From Oscillochloris sp. (GTDB taxonomy: Bacteria > Chloroflexota > Chloroflexia > Chloroflexales > Chloroflexaceae), in contig JAAUQO010000008.1 in NCBI GenBank assembly GCA_012032775.1, forward strand, positions 1-59,379: a stretch of 59,379 nucleotides of DNA, given 5' to 3'. A program made the translations under genes and the position numbers. Below are positions 35,494 through 43,386 of this stretch, one piece after another (positions within the stretch are counted from its first letter, which is position 1; every line of letters begins with the position of its first letter). The notes under the pieces are model-generated. The model was given only the letters and a program-made list of their open reading frames with translations, searched no databases and was not told the DNA's origin.

Positions 35494-37167
35494 ATGTTCG
35501 AGTCAAAAGAACAGATACAGGCCGCCCAACAGGGCTGGGAACAACAGACGCTCTGGCCGGCGTTGGAGCGCACCCCTGAGCGCGATCAGCGGTTTATGAC
35601 CACCAGCAGCGAGCAGATTGAACGCCTGTATACGCCGCTCGATCTGGCCGACAACGATTATCGACACGACATCGCCCACCCCGGCGAGTATCCGTTCACG
35701 CGCGGCGTTCACCCAACCGGCTATCGCGGCAAGGTCTGGACGATGCGAATGTTCGCCGGTTTCGGTACAGCCGAAGAGACGAACGCGCGCTTCCGCTATC
35801 TGCTCAGCCAGGGCCAGACGGGCCTGTCGGTCGCGTTTGACATGCCGACACTTTATGGGCGCGACACGGATCATCCGCTGGTCGAGGGTGAGTTCGGCAA
35901 GTGCGGCGTGGCGGTCTCGTCACTGGCCGATATGGAGATGTTGCTCGATCAACTCCCACTCGATCAAGTCTCCACATCGATGACGATCAACTCGCCGGCC
36001 GCAATTATCTGGGCGATGTACCTGGTGGTAGCCGAGAAACGCGGCATCCCCTGGACAAAGCTGCGCGGCACGCTGCAAAACGACATTTTGAAGGAGTATA
36101 TCGCCCAGAACGAGTATATCTTCCCACCGGAGCCAAGCATGCGCCTGGTGGTAGACACGGTTGAGTTCGCGGGCCAACATGTGCCGCAGTGGAATCCGAT
36201 CAGTGTCAGCGGCTATCATATCCGCGAGGCCGGCAGCACCGCAGTGCAGGAATTGGCCTTTACCCTGGCCGACGGGTTTGCGTATGTCGAAGCAGCGCTG
36301 GAGCGTGGGTTGGACATCGACAGCTTCGCGCCGCGGATCTCGTTTTTCTTCAACGCCCATAACGATTTCTTCGAGGAGATCGCCAAGTATCGCGCCGCCC
36401 GCCGGATCTGGGCGCGGACTATGCGCGAGAAATACGGCGCCAAAAGTGATCGCTCGCTCTGGCTACGGTTCCACTCGCAAACCGCCGGAGTTTCGTTGAC
36501 GGCGCAACAGCCTGAGGTGAACATCGTGCGGACGGCTATCCAGGCGCTGGCTGCGGTGCTTGGCGGCACCCAGAGCCTGCACACCAACTCGATGGATGAG
36601 GCGCTGGCCTTGCCCTCGGAAAAGGCGGTGACGATTGCACTCCGGACGCAGCAGGTGATCGCCGCTGAGAGCGGGGTGACGAATACGGTTGATCCGCTCG
36701 GCGGCAGCTATTTCGTCGAGGCGCTGACCGATCGCATGGAACGCCAGGCCAACGCGTATTTTCAGCAGATCGAGGCGCAGGGTGGAGTGATCGCCGCAAT
36801 TCGCAACGGTTTTTTCCAAAAAGAGATCGCCGATGCTGCGTACCGCTACCAGATCGAGATCGACCAGCACGAACGCGAGATCGTCGGTGTGAATGCGCAA
36901 GTCGTGAATGCGCCATTGGAGATCCCGCTTCTGGCGATGGATCCCGAAGGCGAGCGCAAGCAACTGGATCGGCTGAATCGGGTGCGCCACGAGCGCGATA
37001 ACGATCGGGCGCAACAGTGTCTGGCAGAGTTGCGGGCCGTTGCTCAGGGCGATCAAAACACAATGCCGGCGCTGCTGAACTGCGTACGGGCCTATTGCAC
37101 GCTGGGCGAGATGTGCGATGTGCTCCGTGAGGTCTTTGGGGTCTATCAGGAGACAGTGGTTGTTTAA
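35494..37167 (+). CDS. methylmalonyl-CoA mutase, catalytic subunit without B12 domain
   Basis: Interconverts (R)-methylmalonyl-CoA and succinyl-CoA, a step of propionate metabolism and of the 3-hydroxypropionate bi-cycle. The start at ATG 35494 has GGAGGA upstream. The 557-residue TIM barrel has [80 protein letters not shown] and [16 protein letters not shown], all characteristic. It stops where the cobalamin-binding domain would begin, so a separate small subunit must exist; none is in the window. A heptamer array begins at its stop codon. Confidence 0.95.
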   Translation: MFESKEQIQAAQQGWEQQTLWPALERTPERDQRFMTTSSEQIERLYTPLDLADNDYRHDIAHPGEYPFTRGVHPTGYRGKVWTMRMFAGFGTAEETNARFRYLLSQGQTGLSVAFDMPTLYGRDTDHPLVEGEFGKCGVAVSSLADMEMLLDQLPLDQVSTSMTINSPAAIIWAMYLVVAEKRGIPWTKLRGTLQNDILKEYIAQNEYIFPPEPSMRLVVDTVEFAGQHVPQWNPISVSGYHIREAGSTAVQELAFTLADGFAYVEAALERGLDIDSFAPRISFFFNAHNDFFEEIAKYRAARRIWARTMREKYGAKSDRSLWLRFHSQTAGVSLTAQQPEVNIVRTAIQALAAVLGGTQSLHTNSMDEALALPSEKAVTIALRTQQVIAAESGVTNTVDPLGGSYFVEALTDRMERQANAYFQQIEAQGGVIAAIRNGFFQKEIADAAYRYQIEIDQHEREIVGVNAQVVNAPLEIPLLAMDPEGERKQLDRLNRVRHERDNDRAQQCLAELRAVAQGDQNTMPALLNCVRAYCTLGEMCDVLREVFGVYQETVVV

Positions 37168-37194
37168 AGGCTGAAGGCTGAAGGCTAAAAGCTG
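37167..37194 (+). repeat. heptamer array AAGGCTG x4
   Basis: AAGGCTG, AAGGCTG, AAGGCTA, AAAGCTG in direct tandem, starting at the last base of the mutase stop codon. Confidence 0.8.
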
Positions 37195-37275
37195 AGAACT
37201 ACCGGGTGATCAAGCGCGTGCGGCGCCTGAAACAACTTCACGGCCAGGCATTCGCCTTGTCACCCGGCCGCCTTG

Positions 37276-37863
37276 TCAGGATACGGTACGGCCGCTATAG
37301 GGAAAGTACGGTGTAATACCATCGATCAGCGGCATATCGATCTCATACAAACCACTGGTATACGCGCCGCGATAGGGCATGCCGGTACGACGCACCAGTC
37401 CGATCAGTCCTTGATTATCAGCGTGGGTCAGCAGAATCAGGTGGCGCATCCCGGTTGTCAGGGCCATTTGCACCAGCAGATCGAACAATTGCCCGCCGAC
37501 GCCGTCGCCTTGATAATCGTCGCGCACGACAATCGACGCCTCGGCGCCCTCGGCTGACTCTTCAAGTTGTTTGTAGCGCGCCACAGCCACAATAGCTTCG
37601 CCATCGGGCGTTTGTTCGACCGCTGCGAGTGCCGCCTCACATTCCGGATCGATTCGGGCGAGACGACGAGCCTCACGATGCACCATCTGCGGATCGACAT
37701 GATCCAATGGTGCGAAAAACCGGCGATAGCGCGACTCGGACGAGAGCGCATAGAAGAGTTGCACAAGCCGCTCGGTATCGTCGGAACGCAACTTGCGCAC
37801 CATCAGACGACGCCCACTTCGTGTCGTCAACGGCACCGACACGTCTTCACTTGCATGTACCAT
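37276..37863 (-). CDS. GNAT-family N-acetyltransferase
   Basis: A 195-residue acetyltransferase starting at ATG 37863 (MVHASEDVSVPLTTRSG). The GNAT core is visible: VRKLRSDDTERLVQLFYALS at the N-terminus (motif C region), ASIVVRDDYQGDGVGGQLFD with the acetyl-CoA pyrophosphate loop QxxGVG, and MRHLILLTHADNQGLIGLVRRTGM (motif B). This resembles the acetyltransferase domain that accompanies Pat and acyl-CoA synthetase-like protein acetyltransferases, here standing alone. The acceptor is unknown. Its promoter at 37955-37963 overlaps the start of the divergent miaA gene. Confidence 0.85.
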   Translation of the reverse strand: MVHASEDVSVPLTTRSGRRLMVRKLRSDDTERLVQLFYALSSESRYRRFFAPLDHVDPQMVHREARRLARIDPECEAALAAVEQTPDGEAIVAVARYKQLEESAEGAEASIVVRDDYQGDGVGGQLFDLLVQMALTTGMRHLILLTHADNQGLIGLVRRTGMPYRGAYTSGLYEIDMPLIDGITPYFPYSGRTVS

Positions 37864-37947
37864 AAACGATCTCCGCAGATCGAGTAAAATCAAGGCCCAG
37901 CATAGAGAATACAGGATCCGAGATACAATCTACTTGTTATTGTTGTT

Positions 37948-38862
37948 ATGTCAGATCATAGCACATTTGATTACCAGAGATCTGTGACTTCCGATTTAGG
38001 CTTACCCGAGGTAATTGCCGTAGTCGGGCCAACTGCGGTTGGAAAGACGGCGCTGGCGATTGAACTGGCCCAACAACGGTATGCCGAGATTGTCTCCGCC
38101 GATTCACGGCAGATCTACCGCAGCATGGATATCGGCACCGCAAAGCCGACACCCGCCGAGCAAGCCGCAGCGCACCACCATCTGATCGACATCTGCGATC
38201 CCGATGATCCGTTTTCGCTGGCCACGTACCAGGATCTGGCGTATGCCGCCGTTAACGACATTCATGACCGTGGAGCTACGGCGCTGCTTGTCGGCGGCAC
38301 CGGGCAGTATCTGGCGGCAGTGCTGGAGGGATGGGCGATCCCGCGGGTGGAACCGCAGCCGGCGTTACGGGCCGAGTTGGAGGAACAGGCGGCGCAAGAG
38401 GGCGCGGCGGCACTTCATGCGCGCCTCGCCGCCGTCGATCCGCAGGCAGCGACACAGATCGCAGCCGAGAATGTCCGACGGGTGATTCGGGCGCTCGAGG
38501 TGTATCTGGTGAGCGGTATGCCGATCTCAGCCCAGCAGACCCGACAAGCGCCGCCATACCGCATTCGCACGCTCTGGCTGCGCCGCAACCGCGACGAACT
38601 GTATGCACGGGCCGATGCGCGGGTAGATGCGATGATCGCGGCGGGATTGGCAGAGGAAGTCGGCGGACTGGTGGAGCGCGGCTATCGCTGGGATTTACCG
38701 GCGATGTCGAGCCTGGGATATATCCAACTCCGCCCGTATATTGAGGGCCAAGCAACCCTGGCGCAGTGCGTCGAGCGGCTGAAGTTCGATACACATAATT
38801 TCATTCGACGTCAAGGTGCATGGTTTCGCCGGCTGCCTGAACTTGAGCCGGTGGATTTGTGA
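37948..38862 (+). CDS. miaA: tRNA dimethylallyltransferase
   Basis: MiaA adds a dimethylallyl group to A37 of tRNAs reading U-starting codons. The 304-residue sequence has the P-loop VVGPTAVGKTALAI, the substrate motifs EIVSADSRQIYRSMDIGTAK and HHLIDICDPDDPFS, LVGGTGQYLAAV, ENVRRVIRALEVYL, and the tRNA-contact motif MSSLGYIQLRPYIEG near the C-terminus. Either ATG 37948 or GTG 37984 could be the start; the first 12 residues are not conserved in the family. The 3' end overlaps the convergent RDD gene by 62 nt. Confidence 0.95.
   Translation: MSDHSTFDYQRSVTSDLGLPEVIAVVGPTAVGKTALAIELAQQRYAEIVSADSRQIYRSMDIGTAKPTPAEQAAAHHHLIDICDPDDPFSLATYQDLAYAAVNDIHDRGATALLVGGTGQYLAAVLEGWAIPRVEPQPALRAELEEQAAQEGAAALHARLAAVDPQAATQIAAENVRRVIRALEVYLVSGMPISAQQTRQAPPYRIRTLWLRRNRDELYARADARVDAMIAAGLAEEVGGLVERGYRWDLPAMSSLGYIQLRPYIEGQATLAQCVERLKFDTHNFIRRQGAWFRRLPELEPVDL
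37955..37963 (-). promoter_or_regulatory. extended -10 promoter of the GNAT gene
   Basis: TGCTATGAT on the minus strand. It falls inside the 5' end of miaA as drawn from ATG 37948, suggesting that miaA may begin at the downstream GTG 37984. Confidence 0.6.
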
Positions 38863-39634
38863 AAACGCGATACTCGCGTACGACATGTTCCAGAAACTGC
38901 TCGTGACCGGAATCGTTCACCGGCAACTCCAGGCGCATACGCAGTTTCGCGGCAAGTTGTTCGGCCAGCTGCGGCCGAAAACGCGTATCCATTGCGGCCC
39001 GGCGGCGTAAGAAATCTTGCACCAGATCATACTCGGCGCGACTCAGGCGATCCAGGTTCGGCAGCAACGGCGCCGGTGGTGCATCGGACAGGCGTGGCGC
39101 AACATCAACCGGTGCGACGGTAGCGGTCAAACTATCGAGGGTCAGGGGTGCCGCCTCGCGTACAACAAGCGAACCGGCTGCCAGATCACCAAGCCGACGC
39201 CCGCGCCGGTCGGCGAAGATCGCGACCGAGCCGATACCATACAATATCGGTAGGAAATCGATCGGACGGATGAGATTGCGAATCGCCGAGGCGGTGAATG
39301 TGATCGGCCGGCCGCCTTCACGCACAACGCGTAAGCCAAGCCAGCGCTTACCGGGGCTCTGGCCGTTCCAGATCAGCTCAAAAAGCAGATAATAGCCCCA
39401 GAGCGCCGCAAACGAAGCAATCGCCCAGAGCGCCAGCACAAGATCACCCGATGCATCGATAGCGCCGGCTGCGGAAGCGATCCATGCCAGCGCAGCACCG
39501 AGGATCACTTGCAGAATCAGGATCAGCAGCGTATCGACAACCGCAGCCAGACAACGTGAACCGAGCCCGGCAACCTGATACGCAACCGAAACGATTTCAG
39601 GCGTCTCAACAAGATAGCGGTCTTCGTCGATCAT
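38801..39634 (-). CDS. RDD-family membrane protein
   Basis: A 277-residue protein with an N-terminal RDD domain of three or four membrane helices (TLLILILQVILGAALAWIAS; LVLALWAIASFAALWGYYLL) and the conserved RDD Arg-Asp pattern changed to RCLAAVVDT. NGQSPGKRWLGLRVV is the second family motif. The last ~130 residues are cytoplasmic, with YDLVQDFLRRRAAM and a helical tail of unknown role. The family is poorly understood; some members are transporters. It starts 4 nt inside the histidine phosphatase gene (ATGA overlap), so the two are translationally coupled. Confidence 0.85.
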   Translation of the reverse strand: MIDEDRYLVETPEIVSVAYQVAGLGSRCLAAVVDTLLILILQVILGAALAWIASAAGAIDASGDLVLALWAIASFAALWGYYLLFELIWNGQSPGKRWLGLRVVREGGRPITFTASAIRNLIRPIDFLPILYGIGSVAIFADRRGRRLGDLAAGSLVVREAAPLTLDSLTATVAPVDVAPRLSDAPPAPLLPNLDRLSRAEYDLVQDFLRRRAAMDTRFRPQLAEQLAAKLRMRLELPVNDSGHEQFLEHVVREYRVFTNPPAQVQAAGETMHLDVE

Positions 39635-40305
39635 AACGGCTGCGGCGGCTCAGCATCATCGGGCGGGGCGGAGACCAGATCCGGCTCAGCCTGCGCTTCA
39701 AGATGCTGCATATCGTTCACCCGTTCGATCTGCCAGCGACCATCGACGATCGTCACGACACTGATGGAAGTATTGCCGATATGCGGATAGCGCTTGAAAC
39801 CATCGCCGGCGAACCGTTCGGCGTGGGCGAGCATCATGCGAATGCAGCCGCCGTGGGTGACCAACGCCAGACACTCACCCTTGTGGTGAGCGGCGATCGC
39901 GTCAACCGCCTCAACCACCCGGCGCTGCATCGCGGCCAATGTCTCAGCACCGCCACGCGGAATATCCTGCCCTTGATCCAACAGCGCAATCTCGGTCGGA
40001 TACTTCTCACGCATCTCTTCGTAGGTCAGCCCGCTCCAGTTACCGAGATCGATCTCACGCAAAGACGGCAGCAACTGCACGGCAACCTTCACAGCAGCGC
40101 CGATCTCCCAGGCGGTTTGGAACGCGCGCGCAAGATCGCTACTGTAAATCGCATCAAAGACAACGCTTTCATCGCGCAGCCGTGCGGCCACCAGAGCAGC
40201 CTGACGGCGACCGATATCATTCAGCGGAACATCGGCGTGGCCCTGCCAGCGGCCTTGCATATTCCAGTCTGTTTCGCCGTGTCGGATCAGGAACAAGGTG
40301 GTCAT
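39631..40305 (-). CDS. histidine phosphatase (phosphoglycerate mutase-like)
   Basis: A 224-residue branch-1 histidine phosphatase. ATG 40305 (MTTLFLIRHGETDWNMQGRW) is supported by AAGGGAG upstream. The catalytic His is in RHGETDWN, Arg in SSDLARAFQTA, Glu in LREIDLGNWSGLTYEE and the second His in LVTHGGCIRMML. This matches CobC/GpmB-type enzymes. The set includes alpha-ribazole phosphatase and broad sugar phosphatases; which one applies is not decidable here. A Pro-rich acidic tail of about 15 residues ends the protein. It is the first gene of a two-gene unit with the RDD protein. Confidence 0.9.
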   Translation of the reverse strand: MTTLFLIRHGETDWNMQGRWQGHADVPLNDIGRRQAALVAARLRDESVVFDAIYSSDLARAFQTAWEIGAAVKVAVQLLPSLREIDLGNWSGLTYEEMREKYPTEIALLDQGQDIPRGGAETLAAMQRRVVEAVDAIAAHHKGECLALVTHGGCIRMMLAHAERFAGDGFKRYPHIGNTSISVVTIVDGRWQIERVNDMQHLEAQAEPDLVSAPPDDAEPPQPL

Positions 40306-40353
40306 TGCGGGGGTCTCCCTTAGCCTTGACGGCAACTATCCACTTTGCGGGTT

Positions 40354-40362
40354 ATCATAGCA
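40354..40362 (-). promoter_or_regulatory. extended -10 promoter of the histidine phosphatase gene
   Basis: TGCTATGAT on the minus strand, predicting a transcript start near 40347 and a leader of about 42 nt. Confidence 0.65.
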
Positions 40363-40455
40363 TACCTTCGGCACAACATTGGTTTGACATGCTTTTGTCG
40401 CAAGGAGTAGGATGCATAGGCGCGACTCCTCTGCGCATTTGTGATGGAGGCGGCG

Positions 40456-42057
40456 ATGACAACGCTGATGCTTTACAACGGACCGATTTACACGCTGGAT
40501 CCTGAACATCCGACGGCGCGAGCGATCGCGCTGCGCGATGGGCGCGTACTGGCAGTCGGCAGCGAGGGCCGGGTACAGGCGGCGACCGGGGGGCGGGCCG
40601 AGATGATCAACCTGCAGGGCCGGGCGGTGGTTCCCGGCCTCACCGATGCCCATGTCCACATTACCTGGCAAGGGCTGGTGAGCCGGCAGGTTCGCCTGGG
40701 CGGCATTCACAGCCTTGAGTTGGCGCTTGAACTGATTGCCGCGCAGGATCGCGCCATCGACGGCGATGGCTGGCTGCGTGGCTGGGGTTGGGATCATAGC
40801 GACTGGGGCCGCTGGCCGCATCGTGAAGATCTGGACAAGATCTGCCCCACACGTCCGGTGATGCTGAATCGCAAGGACGGCCACTCGATCTGGGTGAATA
40901 GCCGCACGCTGGAACTGGCCGGCATCACCGCCGCAACACCCGATCCGGTCGGCGGTCAGATCCAGCGCGATCGGGACGGCGAACCGACCGGGATCTTGCT
41001 GGAAACGGCGATGGAATTGGTGCGAGCCATCGTACCGCCGCCAAGCGAGGCCGAGCGGTCGGAAGGGCTGCGCCTGGCGCTCCAGGAAGCACTCAGCTAC
41101 GGTATTACGAGTGTGCAGGCGCCGCCGGGAACCGATCCGACAAGTGGCCGTGAAACCATGATCGATATGCAGAATTTGCGGGCGCGTGGCCAGTTGAATG
41201 TGCGTTGCCTGGCGCATTTCTCAGGCGCCGACCTGGATCATGCGATTGCGCTCGGTTTACGGAGCGGCGTCGGGGATGATTGGCTGCGGCTCGGCGCACT
41301 CAAGTTGTTCGCCGACGGCTCGCTCGGTTCGGAAAGCGCCGAGATGCTGTCGCACTACGAAGGCCGGCGGCACCTCGGGATCGCGACGCTGGAGCAGGCG
41401 GTGATGGAGGATCTGATTCTGCGTGCTCACGCCGCCGGAATCGCGGTGATTGTGCATGCGATCGGCGACGCCGCCAACCGGAAAGTACTGAATGCGATCG
41501 AGCAGGCGCAAGCACAGGAAGACGCACCACCGCGCAGTATGCCGCATCGGATCGAACATTGCCAGGTATTGCACCCGAAAGATATTGCGCGCTTCGCACA
41601 GTTGGGCGTGATTGCGTCGATGCAGCCGATCCACTGCACCGCCGATATGGAAGTGGCCGATGCCCTATGGGGCAGCCGCAGCGCATATGCCTATGCCTGG
41701 CGCAGCCTGTTGCAAAGCGGCGCAACCCTGGCCTTCGGCTCCGACGCGCCGGTCGAAACAATGAATCCCTGGGCCGGCATCCACGCCGCCGTCACCCGCC
41801 AACGACCCGGCGGCATCCCTGCGGGCGGCTGGCACCCGGAGCAGTGTCTGAGCGTTCAGGAAGCGCTCTATGCCTACTGTGTCGGGCCGGCGCTCGCCGC
41901 CGGCGAAGGTGATCGACGTGGTCAACTCAAGACCGGGAGGCTGGGCGATCTGGCTGTCCTGACCGGCGATCCGCTGCGGAGCGACCGGAACGATCTGCAT
42001 GCGATCACCGCCGCCATGACGATCGTCGGCGGCGAAGTAATGTTCGAACGCAAATAG
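40456..42057 (+). CDS. YtcJ-like metal-dependent amidohydrolase
   Basis: A 533-residue amidohydrolase (family 3). ATG 40456 is chosen because GGAGG ends 5 nt upstream. The metal site motifs are VPGLTDAHVHI (HxH), the later His in VIVHAIGDAANRK and in PHRIEHCQVLHP, and Asp in LAFGSDAPVET. The N-terminal and C-terminal segments form the small beta-sandwich typical of the superfamily (MLYNGPIYTLDP and TGRLGDLAVLTGDPL). YtcJ-type enzymes act on amide or exocyclic C-N bonds; the substrate is not known. The MFS gene follows after 63 nt containing a hairpin, hinting at uptake and hydrolysis of one compound. Confidence 0.88.
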   Translation: MTTLMLYNGPIYTLDPEHPTARAIALRDGRVLAVGSEGRVQAATGGRAEMINLQGRAVVPGLTDAHVHITWQGLVSRQVRLGGIHSLELALELIAAQDRAIDGDGWLRGWGWDHSDWGRWPHREDLDKICPTRPVMLNRKDGHSIWVNSRTLELAGITAATPDPVGGQIQRDRDGEPTGILLETAMELVRAIVPPPSEAERSEGLRLALQEALSYGITSVQAPPGTDPTSGRETMIDMQNLRARGQLNVRCLAHFSGADLDHAIALGLRSGVGDDWLRLGALKLFADGSLGSESAEMLSHYEGRRHLGIATLEQAVMEDLILRAHAAGIAVIVHAIGDAANRKVLNAIEQAQAQEDAPPRSMPHRIEHCQVLHPKDIARFAQLGVIASMQPIHCTADMEVADALWGSRSAYAYAWRSLLQSGATLAFGSDAPVETMNPWAGIHAAVTRQRPGGIPAGGWHPEQCLSVQEALYAYCVGPALAAGEGDRRGQLKTGRLGDLAVLTGDPLRSDRNDLHAITAAMTIVGGEVMFERK

Positions 42058-42063
42058 CTTTCC

Positions 42064-42108
42064 GTTTGCTTTGTGTTGGCGGTGCAACCACCAAACACAA
42101 AGCAAAAC
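42064..42108. repeat. imperfect palindrome between amidohydrolase and MFS genes
   Basis: GTTTGCTTTGTGTTGGCGGT pairs, with two one-base bulges, with ACCACCAAACACAAAGCAAAAC. Shape, ends (GTTT...AAAC) and core resemble the palindrome at 1644-1686. It lies 7 nt after a stop and 13 nt before a start. Confidence 0.6.
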
Positions 42109-42120
42109 ACTGAAGGGAGT

Positions 42121-43332
42121 ATGCGGGCGCCGCCCGCAAAACCTATGCTGCGCAATCGCATCTACCTGGCGGTGGTGAGCGGCCACTTTATTGTCGATGT
42201 CCTGAATGCCACCGGCGCCGTGCTGCTCGCAGTACTGGCGACGCCCCTGGGCCTGAGCAACGCCCAGATCGGCACGGCCCTGACGATCTATTTGCTGATC
42301 GGCTCGCTTTCGCAGCCGCTCTTCGGCTGGCTGGCCGACCGCATGCCCGATCGAGCGATGCAACTGGCAGCCCTGAGTGTGCTCTGGATGGCCGTGTTTT
42401 ATACATTGGTGGCGCTGGCGCCGAACTGGAGCTTGTTGCTGCCGGTGTTCTTGCTGGCGCCGCTCGGCAGCGGCCTGTTTCACCCGATCGGCGCGGCAGC
42501 GGCGGGGTCGGTGGTGCCGGAACGCGCCGCCAGCGCAACCTCGATCTTTTTCTTCTGCGGCCAGATTGGGTTGGCGGTTGGGCCATTTGTGGCCGGCGCG
42601 TTGGCCGGGCAGTTCGGTGCGCCGGGGATCATCCCGCTATCACTGGCGGCGTTGGCGCCGGCCGGCTTGCTGCTGTTCGCCGGACGCGCCGTGGCGACGC
42701 CGGTGAGTAAAGGCCCGGCAAAACCACGCAGCCGCGAAGTGCTGAAGATCGGCACGCTGCTGATTGTGGCCTTTGTGGCCCTGGTTGCCGTGCGCTCGTC
42801 GATCCAGTCGGTGTACCAGTCATTCCTGCCGAAGCTGTTCAGTGATCGCGGTTGGGAGCCGGCGCTGTTCGGGCTGATGGCGGGGACATTTATGGGCGCC
42901 GGCGCGATTGGGCAGGTGATCAGCGGCGTAGCAGCCGATCGACTGGGGATGCGAGCGGTGATCATCTGGCCGCTGCTGGCCAGTGTGCCGGCGGGATTGC
43001 TCTGTTTACTTTCCCCTACGGCCCCGGCGGCGTTTATCGGCTGCGCGCTCAGCGGCTTGTTGGTGGGCGGGCAACATAGCGTGCTGGTGGTGTACGCCCA
43101 GCGCCTGCTGCCGGTGAAGCAAGGCTTTGCAGCCGGGTTGATCCTCGGCTTCACCTTCGCCAGCGGCGCCGTCGGTACATGGATCGTCGGCCAACTTGCC
43201 GATAGCGCCGGGCTGCAACAGGTTATGCTTGGCGTAACCTTGCTTGGTCTGCCGGCAGCCCTGCTCGCACTCGGGTTGCCCGGACGGCTGCACAAGGAAG
43301 CGCCGGTGCCGTCTGCCGCTGCGGCGGATTAA
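42121..43332 (+). CDS. MFS transporter (fosmidomycin-resistance-like)
   Basis: A 403-residue inner-membrane protein with about 12 membrane helices. ATG 42121 follows AAGGGAG. The MFS motif A region is LFGWLADRMPDRAMQ between helices 2 and 3, and a second copy VISGVAADRLGMRAV appears in the second half, reflecting the family's duplication. FLLAPLGSGLFHPIGAAAAG is close to the Fsr signature. The second-half loop is short, with a basic stretch (SKGPAKPRSREVLK). It is probably an exporter or a solute importer linked with the upstream amidohydrolase; the cargo is unknown. Confidence 0.85.
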   Translation: MRAPPAKPMLRNRIYLAVVSGHFIVDVLNATGAVLLAVLATPLGLSNAQIGTALTIYLLIGSLSQPLFGWLADRMPDRAMQLAALSVLWMAVFYTLVALAPNWSLLLPVFLLAPLGSGLFHPIGAAAAGSVVPERAASATSIFFFCGQIGLAVGPFVAGALAGQFGAPGIIPLSLAALAPAGLLLFAGRAVATPVSKGPAKPRSREVLKIGTLLIVAFVALVAVRSSIQSVYQSFLPKLFSDRGWEPALFGLMAGTFMGAGAIGQVISGVAADRLGMRAVIIWPLLASVPAGLLCLLSPTAPAAFIGCALSGLLVGGQHSVLVVYAQRLLPVKQGFAAGLILGFTFASGAVGTWIVGQLADSAGLQQVMLGVTLLGLPAALLALGLPGRLHKEAPVPSAAAAD

Positions 43333-43386
43333 TGCGTTTGGAAGCTGAGGCACGGCGGCTACACCGCCGCACCTCGGCTTCCAGAG

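Noticed and set aside
40336..41217. 293-codon open frame on the - strand under the amidohydrolase
   Set aside because: It is a shadow of the high-GC amidohydrolase gene; the + strand frame carries all the conserved metal-site motifs.
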